From: PKWO01 sp036384915
GTDB taxonomy: Bacteria > Pseudomonadota > Gammaproteobacteria > Burkholderiales > Burkholderiaceae_D
DNA length: 64,000 nucleotides
Assembly: GCA_036384915.1 (NCBI GenBank)
Contig: DASVLJ010000050.1
Coordinates: forward strand, 49,368 to 113,367
Reading direction: 5' to 3'
The translations under genes and the position numbers were made by a program. Below are positions 7,442 to 15,967 of this stretch, piece after piece. Positions within the stretch are counted from its first letter, which is position 1; each line of letters begins with the position of its first letter. The notes under the pieces are model-generated. The model was not told the DNA's origin, did not search any database, and saw only the letters and a list, made by a program, of their open reading frames with translations.

Positions 7442-9232
7442 TCAAGCCGCCGGGGCCGCATGATTACTGTGATAACTAAAACGCAACTCTTGCGGGTACG
7501 GAAACACGTCATCAATCATCCCTTCCATTATCCGCCTTTTACGCTGCTGCCAGAATTCCGGGGTCAATAGCTCCGCATGGTGGCGCATGAAGTATTTCTT
7601 GACGCTGGGGTTGCCGAGCAGGAAGGTTCCCAGTTGCTCCGGAAACACATCATTCTTTGCGATCGGATACCAGGGCTCGGCCGACATTTCCTCTTCTTCA
7701 TTGCGTGGCGTGGGAATTGCACGGAAATTGCAATCGGTGACATATTCGATTTCATCGTAGTCGTAGAACACCACGCGGCCATGGCGCGTCACGCCGAAGT
7801 TCTTGTACAGCATATCGCCGGGGAAGATGTTGACGCCGACCAGCTCGCGTATCGCATCGCCGTATTCGCGCACGGCATGCTCGATGGCGGTCTCGTCGCC
7901 GCGCTCTTCGGCACGGGCGAGCCAGATGTTCAAGGGGGTCATGCGGCGCTCGATGTAGAGATGCTTGATGATGATCTGGTCGTCGTCCTCTTCCACGACG
8001 GAAGGCGCGACGCTTTTCAATTCAGCCAGCAGCTCGTCGTCGAAGCGCGAACGCGGAAACGCCACGTCGGAATATTCCAGCGTATCGGCCATGCGGCCGA
8101 CGCGGTCGTGGTTCTTGACCAGCGTGTATTTTTCCTTGACCAATTCCTTGGTGGTTTCCTTGGGCGGCGGAAAACTATCCTTGATCACCTTGAACACATA
8201 GGGAAACGAAGGCAGTGCGAATACCACCATCACCAGGCCGCGTATGCCGGGCGCGGCTTCGAAGCGGTCGGACGAGTGCCGCAGGTGGTGCAGGTAATCA
8301 CGGTAAAACAGCGTCTTGCCCAGCTTCTGCAAGCCGATGACGGTGTAGATTTCGCTGCGCGGCTTGTTGGGCAACATGCTGCGCAAGAACTCCACGTAGG
8401 CCGAGGGCACCTCCATGTCGACCATGAAATAGGCGCGCGTGAACGAGAACAGCACCACGATGGTCACCGGATCGAAGATCACGGTATCGAGCACCAGCTC
8501 GCCCTTGCGGTTGTGCAGGATGGGCACGATGAAGGGGTATTGCCGGCTGCCGTTGATGCGCTTGCCGACGATATAGGCGCCCTTGTTGCGGAAGAACAGC
8601 GAAGACAGCACCTGCATCTGGTGGTTGGGCTCGAAGGCGTCGTCGCCGAAAATCTTCAGCAGCCGCTCCTCCACCTGTGCCACGTCGCGATCGAGATCGG
8701 CGAACCTGCACTGCAGCTGAAAGTTGGTGACGATGCGCTTCAAGGTGAAGCGCAGGCCGTCGGTGTCGGGATAGTAGACGCGATAGGTCGGTACCGGCTC
8801 GGCGTTCTCGATGTAGTCGGTCGAGATCGCCGGACGCACGAAGATGAAGTCGTTGTGGTAGTAAGCGCGGTGCAGCATCTTGCAGCACACCGAATTGAAA
8901 AAGGTTTCGGCCAGTTCGGGCTGCTTGTGGTCGGTCAAGAGGCCGATATAGTGCAGCTTCACTTCGCGCCACACGTCGTGCGTCAGATCGTCTTCGCCGT
9001 ACTCGTCTTCGAGGATCTTGACGCATTCCGCCACGCGCTTGTCGTAAAACGCAATGCGATCGCGCGCCTCCGCTTGCGCCGTAGCCCAATCGCCGGTCTC
9101 GAAGTGGCGCTTGGCCGCCTCGCAAGCCTGGCGGAACAGGCGGTAATGCTTGTCGAAGCCGTCCAGGATCGTGCGCGCCGTGTCGAAGGCGATCTGCGAC
9201 GAAAGAATCTTGGGGAAGGCGGCGGATATCAT
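7442..9232 (-). CDS. aceK: Isocitrate dehydrogenase kinase/phosphatase
   Basis: The 596-residue protein is a full-length AceK. The ATP-binding segment VKEKYTLVKNHDRVGRMADT and the highly characteristic FPGDMLYKNFGVTRHGRV followed by FYDYDEI are present. AceK phosphorylates and dephosphorylates isocitrate dehydrogenase, directing carbon into the glyoxylate bypass during growth on acetate or acetyl-CoA-yielding substrates. Start MISAAFPKIL at 9232 is used because longer in-frame versions run into the upstream dehydratase gene. In enterobacteria aceK is with aceBA; here it sits inside the leucine/acyl-CoA operon, which makes sense because that pathway yields acetyl-CoA. Confidence 0.96.
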   Translation of the reverse strand: MISAAFPKILSSQIAFDTARTILDGFDKHYRLFRQACEAAKRHFETGDWATAQAEARDRIAFYDKRVAECVKILEDEYGEDDLTHDVWREVKLHYIGLLTDHKQPELAETFFNSVCCKMLHRAYYHNDFIFVRPAISTDYIENAEPVPTYRVYYPDTDGLRFTLKRIVTNFQLQCRFADLDRDVAQVEERLLKIFGDDAFEPNHQMQVLSSLFFRNKGAYIVGKRINGSRQYPFIVPILHNRKGELVLDTVIFDPVTIVVLFSFTRAYFMVDMEVPSAYVEFLRSMLPNKPRSEIYTVIGLQKLGKTLFYRDYLHHLRHSSDRFEAAPGIRGLVMVVFALPSFPYVFKVIKDSFPPPKETTKELVKEKYTLVKNHDRVGRMADTLEYSDVAFPRSRFDDELLAELKSVAPSVVEEDDDQIIIKHLYIERRMTPLNIWLARAEERGDETAIEHAVREYGDAIRELVGVNIFPGDMLYKNFGVTRHGRVVFYDYDEIEYVTDCNFRAIPTPRNEEEEMSAEPWYPIAKNDVFPEQLGTFLLGNPSVKKYFMRHHAELLTPEFWQQRKRRIMEGMIDDVFPYPQELRFSYHSNHAAPAA

Positions 9233-9251
9233 GAAGACGATGACAAGGCGA

Positions 9252-10187
9252 TCACAAGGAGTATTGCGTTTTCCAGGCCGATAATTTCGCCAGATCAACG
9301 CCGATGCCGCCGCACACCACGATCAGCGGCCGCTTGAACGGCGCCAGTTGCGGCAGCCGGCCGTAAGCGACGGCCAACGCGGCGCCGCAAGCCGGCTCGA
9401 CCAGCATGCGCATCTCGTCGGCAAAGCGCAGGCAGGCATCGACCGCATCGGCATCGCCGACCACGGCGCTTTTGATTTCATGACGCCGCGTCCACGCATA
9501 GGCTTCATCGGCCACGCGCTTGGAACCGAGCGAGTTGGCAATCGAGGTAATGGCCGGCAGCGTAACCGGCTCGCCGGCGTCGATGGCAGCGGCGAACGAA
9601 GCCGCGCCTTCGGTTTCCGCCGCGATCACCGGCACATGCTGCAAGCCGTTGCGATGCAAGCCGTGCAGCATGCCCGCCATCAAGCCGCCGCCGCCGACGG
9701 CGCAGACCACCGCATCGAACGCGCCGCCCTCGATTTGGCGCGCCGCTTCATCGATCAGGCTGGCGTTGCCGTCCCAGATATCGGGATGGTCGAACGGCGG
9801 CACATAGACGCTGCCGGGTTCGGAACACAGGCGCAAGGCTTCCTGGTTCGCTTCGTCCCATACGCCGCCCGATACGATCACCTCGGCGCCGAGCGTGCGG
9901 ATGCGTGCGCGCACCGAGTCCGGCGTGGTGGCCGGGACCACGATCAAGGTCGTCATGCCGAGCGCCTTGCCCGCCACGGCAGCGGCAAAGCCCGCATTGC
10001 CGCCCGAGGGGCAAACCAGCCTGCGCGCGCCGCGCGCATGCGCGTTCTGGCACAGCTTGCCGATACCGCGCAGCTTGAACGACCCGGAAGCCTGCAGGTT
10101 TTCCAGTTTCAGGAAAATGCGCTTGCCCGTCGCATGCGAAAGCGCGACGTGCTCGACCAGCGGCGTGGTGCCATGGAGCGGCGTCAT
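9252..10187 (-). CDS. PLP-dependent serine/threonine dehydratase-like enzyme
   Basis: The 311-residue protein belongs to fold type II PLP enzymes. The Schiff-base Lys is in ASGSFKLRGIG, the Asn of SGGNAGFA lines the cofactor ring, and GGGGLMAGM holds the phosphate. The compact length without an ACT domain resembles catabolic L-serine/L-threonine dehydratases more than biosynthetic IlvA. The likely reaction is deamination of serine or threonine to pyruvate or 2-oxobutyrate. It lies 4 bases after liuA and 19 bases before aceK, in one operon. Confidence 0.85.
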   Translation of the reverse strand: MTPLHGTTPLVEHVALSHATGKRIFLKLENLQASGSFKLRGIGKLCQNAHARGARRLVCPSGGNAGFAAAVAGKALGMTTLIVVPATTPDSVRARIRTLGAEVIVSGGVWDEANQEALRLCSEPGSVYVPPFDHPDIWDGNASLIDEAARQIEGGAFDAVVCAVGGGGLMAGMLHGLHRNGLQHVPVIAAETEGAASFAAAIDAGEPVTLPAITSIANSLGSKRVADEAYAWTRRHEIKSAVVGDADAVDACLRFADEMRMLVEPACGAALAVAYGRLPQLAPFKRPLIVVCGGIGVDLAKLSAWKTQYSL

Positions 10188-10191
10188 TGGC

Positions 10192-11376
10192 TTACTTGGT
10201 CTCGGCGAACAGTTCGCGCCCGATCAGCATGCGGCGGATTTCGCTGGTGCCGGCGCCGATCTCGTAAAGCTTGGCATCGCGCCAGAGGCGGCCGACCGGG
10301 TATTCGTTGATGTAGCCATTACCGCCCAGGGTCTGGATCGCCTCGCCGGCCATCCAGGTGGCCTTTTCTGCCGAATACAGAATCGCGCCGGCGGCATCCT
10401 TGCGCAGCGCGCGTACGGCTTCCGGCGTCTTGGCGCGGTCGCAAGCCTGGCCAACGGCATAGACGTAGGCGCGGCATGCCATCATGGTCGAATACATGTC
10501 GGCCAGCTTGCCTTGCATCAATTGGAACTCGCCGATCGGCTGGCCGAACTGCTTGCGGTCGTGCACATAGGGCACCACCGCGTCCAAGCAAGCCTGCATG
10601 ATGCCCAGGGGGCCGCCGGAAAGCACGGTACGTTCGAAGTCCAGGCCCGACATCAGCACGTTGACGCCCTTGCCGAGGCCGCCCAGCACGTTCTCCGCCG
10701 GCACCTCGCAATCCTGGAACACCAGCTCACCGGTGTGCGAACCGCGCATGCCGAGCTTGTCGAGCTTTTGCGCGATCGAGAAACCCTTGAACCCCTTTTC
10801 GACGATGAAGGCCGTCATGCCGCGCGGGCCGGCTTCGATGTCGTTCTTGGCATAGACCACGAGCGTGTCGGCGTCGGGACCGTTGGTGATCCACATCTTG
10901 CTGCCGTTCAAGACCCAGCGGTCGCCCTTGAAATCGGCACGCAGGCGCATGCTGACCACGTCGGAACCGGCATTGGGCTCGGACATGGCGAGTGCGCCGA
11001 CGTGATCGCCCGAGATCAGCTTGGGCAGGTACTTGGCCTTTTGTTCGGGCGTGCCGTTGCGCTTGATCTGGTTCACGCACAGGTTCGAGTGCGCGCCGTA
11101 GGACAGGCCGACCGAAGCCGAAGCGCGCGAGATTTCCTCCATCGCCACGATGTGGGCGAGGTAGCCCATGTCGGTGCCGCCATATTCCTCGGAAACCGTC
11201 ACGCCCAGCACGCCGAGGTCGCCCATCTTCTTCCACAAGTCCATCGGAAACTGGTCGCTGCGGTCGATCTCGGCGGCGCGCGGCGCGATCTCGGCCTGGG
11301 CAAACTGTTGCACAGTCTCGCGCAGGGCGGCGATGTCTTCGCCGTGGTCAAAGGTAAGGCCGGGTAGATGGATCAT
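10192..11376 (-). CDS. liuA: Isovaleryl-CoA dehydrogenase
   Basis: The 394-residue flavoenzyme oxidises isovaleryl-CoA to 3-methylcrotonyl-CoA in leucine catabolism. The specific evidence is the relocated catalytic base: Glu248 in MSGLDFERTVLSGGPLG, with the normal ACAD Glu position replaced in YEIGAGTSEIRR. Both features are diagnostic of the isovaleryl branch. FAD-binding MSEPNAGSDV and MWITNG are present. The start MIHLPGLTF at 11376 is preceded by GAGGA. It is the first gene of the operon and has a LiuR-type palindrome about 80 bases upstream. Confidence 0.95.
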   Translation of the reverse strand: MIHLPGLTFDHGEDIAALRETVQQFAQAEIAPRAAEIDRSDQFPMDLWKKMGDLGVLGVTVSEEYGGTDMGYLAHIVAMEEISRASASVGLSYGAHSNLCVNQIKRNGTPEQKAKYLPKLISGDHVGALAMSEPNAGSDVVSMRLRADFKGDRWVLNGSKMWITNGPDADTLVVYAKNDIEAGPRGMTAFIVEKGFKGFSIAQKLDKLGMRGSHTGELVFQDCEVPAENVLGGLGKGVNVLMSGLDFERTVLSGGPLGIMQACLDAVVPYVHDRKQFGQPIGEFQLMQGKLADMYSTMMACRAYVYAVGQACDRAKTPEAVRALRKDAAGAILYSAEKATWMAGEAIQTLGGNGYINEYPVGRLWRDAKLYEIGAGTSEIRRMLIGRELFAETK

Positions 11377-11438
11377 GATGTCCTCGGGTTTGCGGTGGGG
11401 AAACGCCCCTCGTGAGGGCGGTTTGGCGAATAAGCGCC

Positions 11439-11470
11439 ATGATAGCGTCAATTGACGTTTACGTAAACGT
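11439..11470 (-). promoter_or_regulatory. LiuR operator and putative liuA promoter
   Basis: Positions 11455-11470 are the perfect 16-base palindrome ACGTTTACGTAAACGT, which matches the type of site known for MerR-family LiuR regulators. On the minus strand TTTACG (11467-11462), a 17-base spacer and TATCAT (11444-11439) form a plausible promoter pointing into liuA, with the palindrome covering the -35 side. Promoter boxes are inferred. Confidence 0.72.
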
Positions 11471-11528
11471 AAAGCAAGCGTTCTTGGTCTTCGTGAGAAT
11501 CAAAAAGCGCTTGCCAAAGTATAAATCT

Positions 11529-11981
11529 TCACACCGCCTCTTTGGCGCGCGTTCTGGCCGCTGTCGTATTTGCCGCGGTCTTGGCGCGCGGCTTTGTGCT
11601 TTTGCCATCGTCGAGCAAGCGGCGGCATTCGGCTTCATGGGCGGCGATCTCGTCCAGAGTGATCTCGATGTCTTCGCGCTGGCGCTCCAGCGTTTCGCGG
11701 TGCTGGGCCAGCACAGCCAGGAAGCGCTTGAGTTGTGCCGTCGAATCCTTGGGCGATTCATACATGTCGACCAGATCCTTGATCTCGGAAAGGGTCAAGC
11801 CCAGGCGCTTGCCGCGCAGCGTCAGTTTCAGGCGGGTGCGCTCGCGCGCGCTGTAGACGCGCGTGCGGCCGCCGGCGCCCTCGCGCTTGGGGCTGATCAA
11901 GCCCTGGTCTTCGTAGAAGCGGATCGCGCGCGGCGTGATGTCGAATTCGCGGGCTAGCTCGGTGATGGTGTAGTTGGGCAT
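11529..11981 (-). CDS. liuR: MerR-family regulator of branched-chain amino acid catabolism
   Basis: The 150-residue protein starts MPNYTITELAREFDITPRAI, the winged-helix entry of MerR proteins, followed by RFYEDQGLI, a GGRTRVYS wing and a long coiled-coil dimerisation helix with ESPKDSTAQLKRF. It lies next to liuA on the same strand, and 16-base ACGT-centred palindromes lie in front of both genes, as expected of LiuR. A start 12 codons upstream (12017) is possible but lacks family support. The C-terminus is basic and Ala/Thr/Lys-rich. It probably senses a leucine-pathway CoA ester, which is inference. Confidence 0.9.
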   Translation of the reverse strand: MPNYTITELAREFDITPRAIRFYEDQGLISPKREGAGGRTRVYSARERTRLKLTLRGKRLGLTLSEIKDLVDMYESPKDSTAQLKRFLAVLAQHRETLERQREDIEITLDEIAAHEAECRRLLDDGKSTKPRAKTAANTTAARTRAKEAV

Positions 11982-12022
11982 GGGAAATACGGCCAGGCGA
12001 TTTGTGGTTAAATCCAAGTTTA

Positions 12023-12045
12023 CGCGCAGTTTACGTTAACGTAAA
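12023..12045 (-). promoter_or_regulatory. LiuR operator upstream of liuR
   Basis: Positions 12030-12045 are the perfect palindrome TTTACGTTAACGTAAA. On the minus strand TTTACG, a 17-base spacer and TAAACT (12022-12017) resemble the liuA promoter arrangement, suggesting autoregulation. The same site lies 34 bases before the divergent hydrolase gene at 12079 and may control it too. Confidence 0.68.
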
Positions 12046-12078
12046 TCTTATTGCAAAACTCCCATAGGTACCAGCCCG

Positions 12079-13155
12079 ATGAACCCGCTCGAAGCCCAAC
12101 TCGACTACCCGCACGGCGACACGCTGCCGGAAACAGGCCGCGTCATGGAACTCGCCCCCGGCGTGTTCTGGCTGCGCATGGCCCTGCCCTTTGCGCTGAA
12201 CCACATCAACCTGTGGCTGCTGCGGGACGAATTCGATAGCGGCGGCGGCATGCGGCAAGGCTGGTCCGTGATCGATTGCGGCATAGACAGCGAAGCGACC
12301 CGCGCCGCCTGGGAAGCCGTGTTTGCCGAACATTTGCAAGGCTTGCCGGTTTTGCGCGTGATCGCCACCCATTGTCACCCGGACCATGTCGGCCTGGCGC
12401 ATTGGCTATGCAAGCGCTGGGATGCGCCGCTGTGGATGACCGCCGGCGAGTACGCATTTGCGCGCATGATGTCGGCGCAACTGCCAGGCGCGGACGGCAC
12501 GGCCATGTTTCCACATTTTCAGAAGCACGGCTTGCAAGACACCGCCGCGCTGGAAAAACTGCAGACGCGCAAGCACTACTATGCCACCATGGTCCCGGCC
12601 GTGCCCGAGGCTTACCGGCGCATGCACGATGGCGAGAGCGTGAAAATCGGCGGGCGCGCCTGGCGCGTCATCACCGGCTTCGGCCATTCCCCCGAGCATG
12701 CTGCGCTGCACAGCGCGGAGGCCGGCCTGCTGATTTCGGGCGACATGCTGCTGCCGCGCATCTCCACCAATGTCTCGGTTTTCGCCATCGAACCTGAAGC
12801 CGATCCTGTCAAACTCTACCTCAATTCGCTGGATAAATTTTCTCCCTTGGCGCCGAATACGCTGGTACTGCCGTCGCACGGCAAACCGTTTCGCAAGCTG
12901 CACGCGCGCATCGCGCAATTGCAGGCGCACCACGCCGATCGGTTGGCCGAGGTGCTGGCGGCTTGTGCGCTGCCGCAGTCGGCCGCCGACATCGTTCCCG
13001 TGATGTTCAAGCGTCCGCTGGACGGCCATCAACTCAGTTTTGCCATCGGCGAAGCGCTGGCCCACCTGCACGCGCTCTGGTACGAAGGAAAGCTGTCGCG
13101 CGCTATCGGCAACGATGGCGTCATCCGTTTTTTCGCGGCTAGAGGAAACCAATAA
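12079..13155 (+). CDS. Metallo-beta-lactamase-fold hydrolase
   Basis: The 358-residue protein carries the zinc motif THCHPDHVGLAHW (HxHxDH), a distal GFGHSPEHA histidine and GDMLLPRISTN, then a C-terminal helical domain with SHGKPFRKLHARI. This is the glyoxalase II-like MBL class with an extra helical domain found in many acyl-CoA catabolic clusters. It would hydrolyse a thioester or lactone; the substrate is unknown. It is divergent from liuR across a 97-base region with a LiuR-type palindrome, so it is probably a LiuR target. Confidence 0.85.
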   Translation: MNPLEAQLDYPHGDTLPETGRVMELAPGVFWLRMALPFALNHINLWLLRDEFDSGGGMRQGWSVIDCGIDSEATRAAWEAVFAEHLQGLPVLRVIATHCHPDHVGLAHWLCKRWDAPLWMTAGEYAFARMMSAQLPGADGTAMFPHFQKHGLQDTAALEKLQTRKHYYATMVPAVPEAYRRMHDGESVKIGGRAWRVITGFGHSPEHAALHSAEAGLLISGDMLLPRISTNVSVFAIEPEADPVKLYLNSLDKFSPLAPNTLVLPSHGKPFRKLHARIAQLQAHHADRLAEVLAACALPQSAADIVPVMFKRPLDGHQLSFAIGEALAHLHALWYEGKLSRAIGNDGVIRFFAARGNQ

Positions 13156-13252
13156 GCGCGTAGGAAAACCGGCTGAGCGATGTAAGAAAAACTGTCGATT
13201 AAAAGTTGTGTGAACGATCACAGGAAGTTGCTGTCTTACAGAGACTGACTAT

Positions 13253-13266
13253 CACGCCACGGCGTG
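13253..13266. promoter_or_regulatory. Inverted repeat in front of the XRE-type regulator
   Basis: CACGCC-AC-GGCGTG is a perfect inverted repeat with 6-base arms ending 15 bases before the regulator ATG. Its position suggests an autoregulatory operator; no functional evidence exists. Confidence 0.4.
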
Positions 13267-13281
13267 GAATAGTGCGGACTA

Positions 13282-13686
13282 ATGAAAGCAGCAATCGAAA
13301 GAGAAGACTTCAGCGAGCGCCTGCAGCAGTCCCTGCGAAACGCAAACTACTCGCCAGATAGTCCGACTCAACTAGCCCGAGAATTCAATGTCCGTTTTTC
13401 GGGCAGGCCGATCACCGTTCACGCGGCTCGGAAATGGCTAGTCGGCGAGGCGATTCCAACGCAGGAAAAGCTGCGCACGCTCGCACAATGGCTCGGCGTT
13501 ACCGCCGAATGGCTGCGCTTTGGCGGCGAGGTGCCGCAAAACGGAGCCACCCTGGAGCAAGGGTCGCGCTTCGATACTGACGACGTCAAGCTCATCGCCG
13601 ATCTGCAGCGGCTCGACGACCAATATCGTACCGTAGCACGCGAAATCATACGCATGCTGGTGCGGATCAGCGGACGCAAGCAATAA
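13282..13686 (+). CDS. Small XRE-type helix-turn-helix regulator
   Basis: The 134-residue protein has a helix-turn-helix region at about residues 28-75: TQLAREFNVRF, ITVHAARKWLVGEAIPTQEKL and LAQWLGVTAEWLRFG, the pattern of phage-repressor-like XRE proteins. The C-terminal part (DDVKLIADLQRLDDQYRTVAREIIRML) is a helical dimerisation or HTH-associated tail. It stands alone between convergent genes; the neighbouring cobalamin-binding-like gene ends only 8 bases away on the other strand. Target genes are unknown. Confidence 0.8.
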   Translation: MKAAIEREDFSERLQQSLRNANYSPDSPTQLAREFNVRFSGRPITVHAARKWLVGEAIPTQEKLRTLAQWLGVTAEWLRFGGEVPQNGATLEQGSRFDTDDVKLIADLQRLDDQYRTVAREIIRMLVRISGRKQ

Positions 13687-13694
13687 ATCACGCG

Positions 13695-14510
13695 TCAATC
13701 TGAGTTACATTTCTGCAAATAATACAAGCCGCGTATCGCCCGGCTGCCGTACCAGGAAAACATTTCTCCATCGACCAAACGTACCGGCTTGCCGGTTTCG
13801 CGAGCCAGCTCTGCGACATGCCCTTCGTTGAAACGATAGGGTTCGGAGGACAGCAGGATTTCGTCGATTGCATCCAATAAATTCGCATCCCACTCGAATT
13901 GCGGATAACGCAAGCCGCCGCGTTCGGCCAGCGGCATGCCCTTATCCCACTGGCGCCAGCCAATCAGATCCAGCATGGCGCTGATATAAGTGTTGCGCGC
14001 AACCGTCATCCATGGATCTTTCCAGATGCAATACAACACCGTCTTCGGCACTCGCGTCGGCTGCGCCGCCAAGTTCGCATAGGCACGCTCGAATTCATCG
14101 CACAGGCGCAGGGCCGCTCCCCCGGCGCCGAAAATGCCGCCCAGCAGCCGGTACAGGCCCAGATTGTCACGTGGCGTTTGCGGGTGCGTCACAATGACAT
14201 GCGGGATGAACCGGGCCAACAGATCGACGGTCGGCTTCTCGTTTTCATCGATGTTGACGACGAGATGGGTCGGCGCCAGACGGCGGATCTTTTCCAGATT
14301 GACGTCTTTGGTGCCGCCAACCTTGGGTATCGTCGCCACCGCATCGGCTGGGTGGATGCAAAAGCCGGTGCGCCCCACCACTTGACGCGCCAGGCCCAGA
14401 TCGCACAGCAATTCGGTCACCGAGGGTACGAGCGAGACGATGCGCGGTACGGCGTGAGAATTGACCGGCACATGCTCGGTGCCGGCCGCATCGATCAGTT
14501 CAACGGCCAT
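13695..14510 (-). CDS. Cobalamin-binding-like protein (helical backbone metal receptor fold)
   Basis: The 271-residue protein has the BtuF/FhuD-type start RIVSLVPSVTELLCDLGLARQVVGRT, then KVGGTKDVNLEKIRRLAPTHLVVN and VTHPQTPRDNLGLYRLLGGIFG, matching periplasmic-binding PF01497 proteins. No signal peptide is seen, so it may be a cytoplasmic member; many betaproteobacteria have such unsecreted forms of unclear role. The ATG at 14510 has AAGGA 8 bases upstream and lies 11 bases after the SDR gene stop. A longer frame exists but overlaps the SDR gene antiparallel to normal codon use. Confidence 0.8.
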   Translation of the reverse strand: MAVELIDAAGTEHVPVNSHAVPRIVSLVPSVTELLCDLGLARQVVGRTGFCIHPADAVATIPKVGGTKDVNLEKIRRLAPTHLVVNIDENEKPTVDLLARFIPHVIVTHPQTPRDNLGLYRLLGGIFGAGGAALRLCDEFERAYANLAAQPTRVPKTVLYCIWKDPWMTVARNTYISAMLDLIGWRQWDKGMPLAERGGLRYPQFEWDANLLDAIDEILLSSEPYRFNEGHVAELARETGKPVRLVDGEMFSWYGSRAIRGLYYLQKCNSD

Positions 14511-14521
14511 CGCGATGGTCC

Positions 14522-15292
14522 TTACTTGCGCGCCTTGTGCGGCGCACGCGAGAACGCCGCATCGTACAGCCAATTCGGCAGAAGGCGCAGCAGCTTGGCC
14601 ACCACGCCCATTTGCCAAGGAATGACGGCATAGCTGGTTTCGCGCGCGATCGCCGCCGCCGCCGCGGCAGCGAACTTCTGCGCCGGCATCAGAAAGGGCA
14701 TGGGATAGGCATTGTGCCGCGTCATCGGCGTATCGATGTAGCCCGGTGCGATCGTCACGACCTTGACGCCCGTGCCATGCAGCTCGACGCGCAAGGATTC
14801 GCAATAGCTGACCGTGGCTGCCTTGGAAGCGCTATAGGCCCCGGCGCCGGGCAAGCCGCGTATTCCGGCTACGCTGGCGATGCCCACCAGGCATCCCGCC
14901 CCCCGGGCGCGCATGGCGGCGACGAAAGGGGAAAAGGTCGCCACCGTCGCCAGCAGATTGGTCGCGATGATTTGCTCGAACACCGGTAAGTCTTCCGCAT
15001 GCTCGGTCAGGGTGCCGTGCGAAACGCCGGCATTGGCCACCACGACGTCGACGGCGCCATGGGAGAGAAAGTCCTGTGCCGCGGCGGCCAGCGCCGCATG
15101 GTCGTTGACGTCGAGCGCATAGACGCGATGACGCTCCGGATGCGGCAAGCCGGCACGCAAGGCCTCGAGCACTTCGCCGCGCCTTGCTACCAGGCCCAAC
15201 GCAGCGCCCTGCTGCGCGTAATGGCGCGCCAGCGCTTCGCCTATGCCGCTCGACGCACCGGTCAGGAAAACGCGTTGCATGTCCGTCTGCAT
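14522..15292 (-). CDS. Short-chain dehydrogenase/reductase
   Basis: The 256-residue enzyme has VFLTGASSGIGEALARHY (cofactor Gly motif), VVVANAGVSHG, and the active-site YSASKAATVSYCESL Tyr/Lys pair. The C-terminal segment MPFLMPAQKFAAAAAAAI followed by LLPNWLYDAAFSRAP is typical of membrane-associated SDR proteins of unknown substrate. It lies 2 bases after the DsbA-like gene and belongs to an argS-SPOR-dsbA-SDR row that looks like a single operon. Confidence 0.85.
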   Translation of the reverse strand: MQTDMQRVFLTGASSGIGEALARHYAQQGAALGLVARRGEVLEALRAGLPHPERHRVYALDVNDHAALAAAAQDFLSHGAVDVVVANAGVSHGTLTEHAEDLPVFEQIIATNLLATVATFSPFVAAMRARGAGCLVGIASVAGIRGLPGAGAYSASKAATVSYCESLRVELHGTGVKVVTIAPGYIDTPMTRHNAYPMPFLMPAQKFAAAAAAAIARETSYAVIPWQMGVVAKLLRLLPNWLYDAAFSRAPHKARK

Positions 15293-15294
15293 GC

Positions 15295-15951
15295 CTATTC
15301 CGCAGCGGACATGCCCACCAGCTTGCTCATCACTTGCAGCGCACCGGCGAAGTATTCCGATTCGGGACGGTCGCCCAGGCTGTCCCCGGCCATGGCCGGG
15401 GAAGTTTCATAGAGACCGCCGACGGCGACCGTCGGCACGCGCCTGATGCCATAAGTTTGCATCAGCATTTGCGCCTGCTTGAGCTTGCTTTGCACCTGGA
15501 ACGAACGGAACGCCTGCACGAAGGCATCGCGATCGACGCCCTGGCTGGCGACGAAGTCGGCAATCGCGGCTTCGTCGTTCAAGTGCACATGGTCTACGTG
15601 GATAGCGTGAAAGATCCTGGCGTGCAGCGCATCGGCCCGGCCGAGGGCGTCGAGCGCGTAATACATTTTTGCCCAGGCCTCGTCGCCTTCGTGCAGCATG
15701 ACCGGCACGCGATGGAATGCCACCCGGGAGGAGCGCGCCTTGGTCCAGCCGGAAATATAGGGTTCGAAGCCATTGCAATGGGGGCAGCCGTAGAGGAAGA
15801 ATTCGGAGACTTCGACCTTGCTGCCGGAAGCGGTCGGCTGACGCGCGATCTTGACGTATTCGCGCCCTTCCTGCGGGTCTTCGGGGGACGCTGCGGCAGC
15901 GACGGAAAAAATGACCCCCAATACCAGGACCGCGATTTTTCCCACGCGCAC
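15295..15951 (-). CDS. dsbA: DsbA-type periplasmic thiol:disulfide oxidoreductase
   Basis: From a GTG at 15951 the product is 218 residues. It begins with a short basic stretch and a hydrophobic helix ending VAAAAS, a signal peptide. Cys56-Pro-His-Cys59 is the DsbA active site and GIRRVPTVAVGG supplies the cis-Pro loop. It would introduce disulfides into exported proteins. The GTG is chosen because AAGGGGA lies 6 bases upstream and gives a clean signal peptide; an in-frame ATG at 15996 overlaps the SPOR gene and adds a non-family extension. Confidence 0.88.
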   Translation of the reverse strand: MRVGKIAVLVLGVIFSVAAAASPEDPQEGREYVKIARQPTASGSKVEVSEFFLYGCPHCNGFEPYISGWTKARSSRVAFHRVPVMLHEGDEAWAKMYYALDALGRADALHARIFHAIHVDHVHLNDEAAIADFVASQGVDRDAFVQAFRSFQVQSKLKQAQMLMQTYGIRRVPTVAVGGLYETSPAMAGDSLGDRPESEYFAGALQVMSKLVGMSAAE

Positions 15952-15967
15952 GGCTTTTCCCCTTGTG

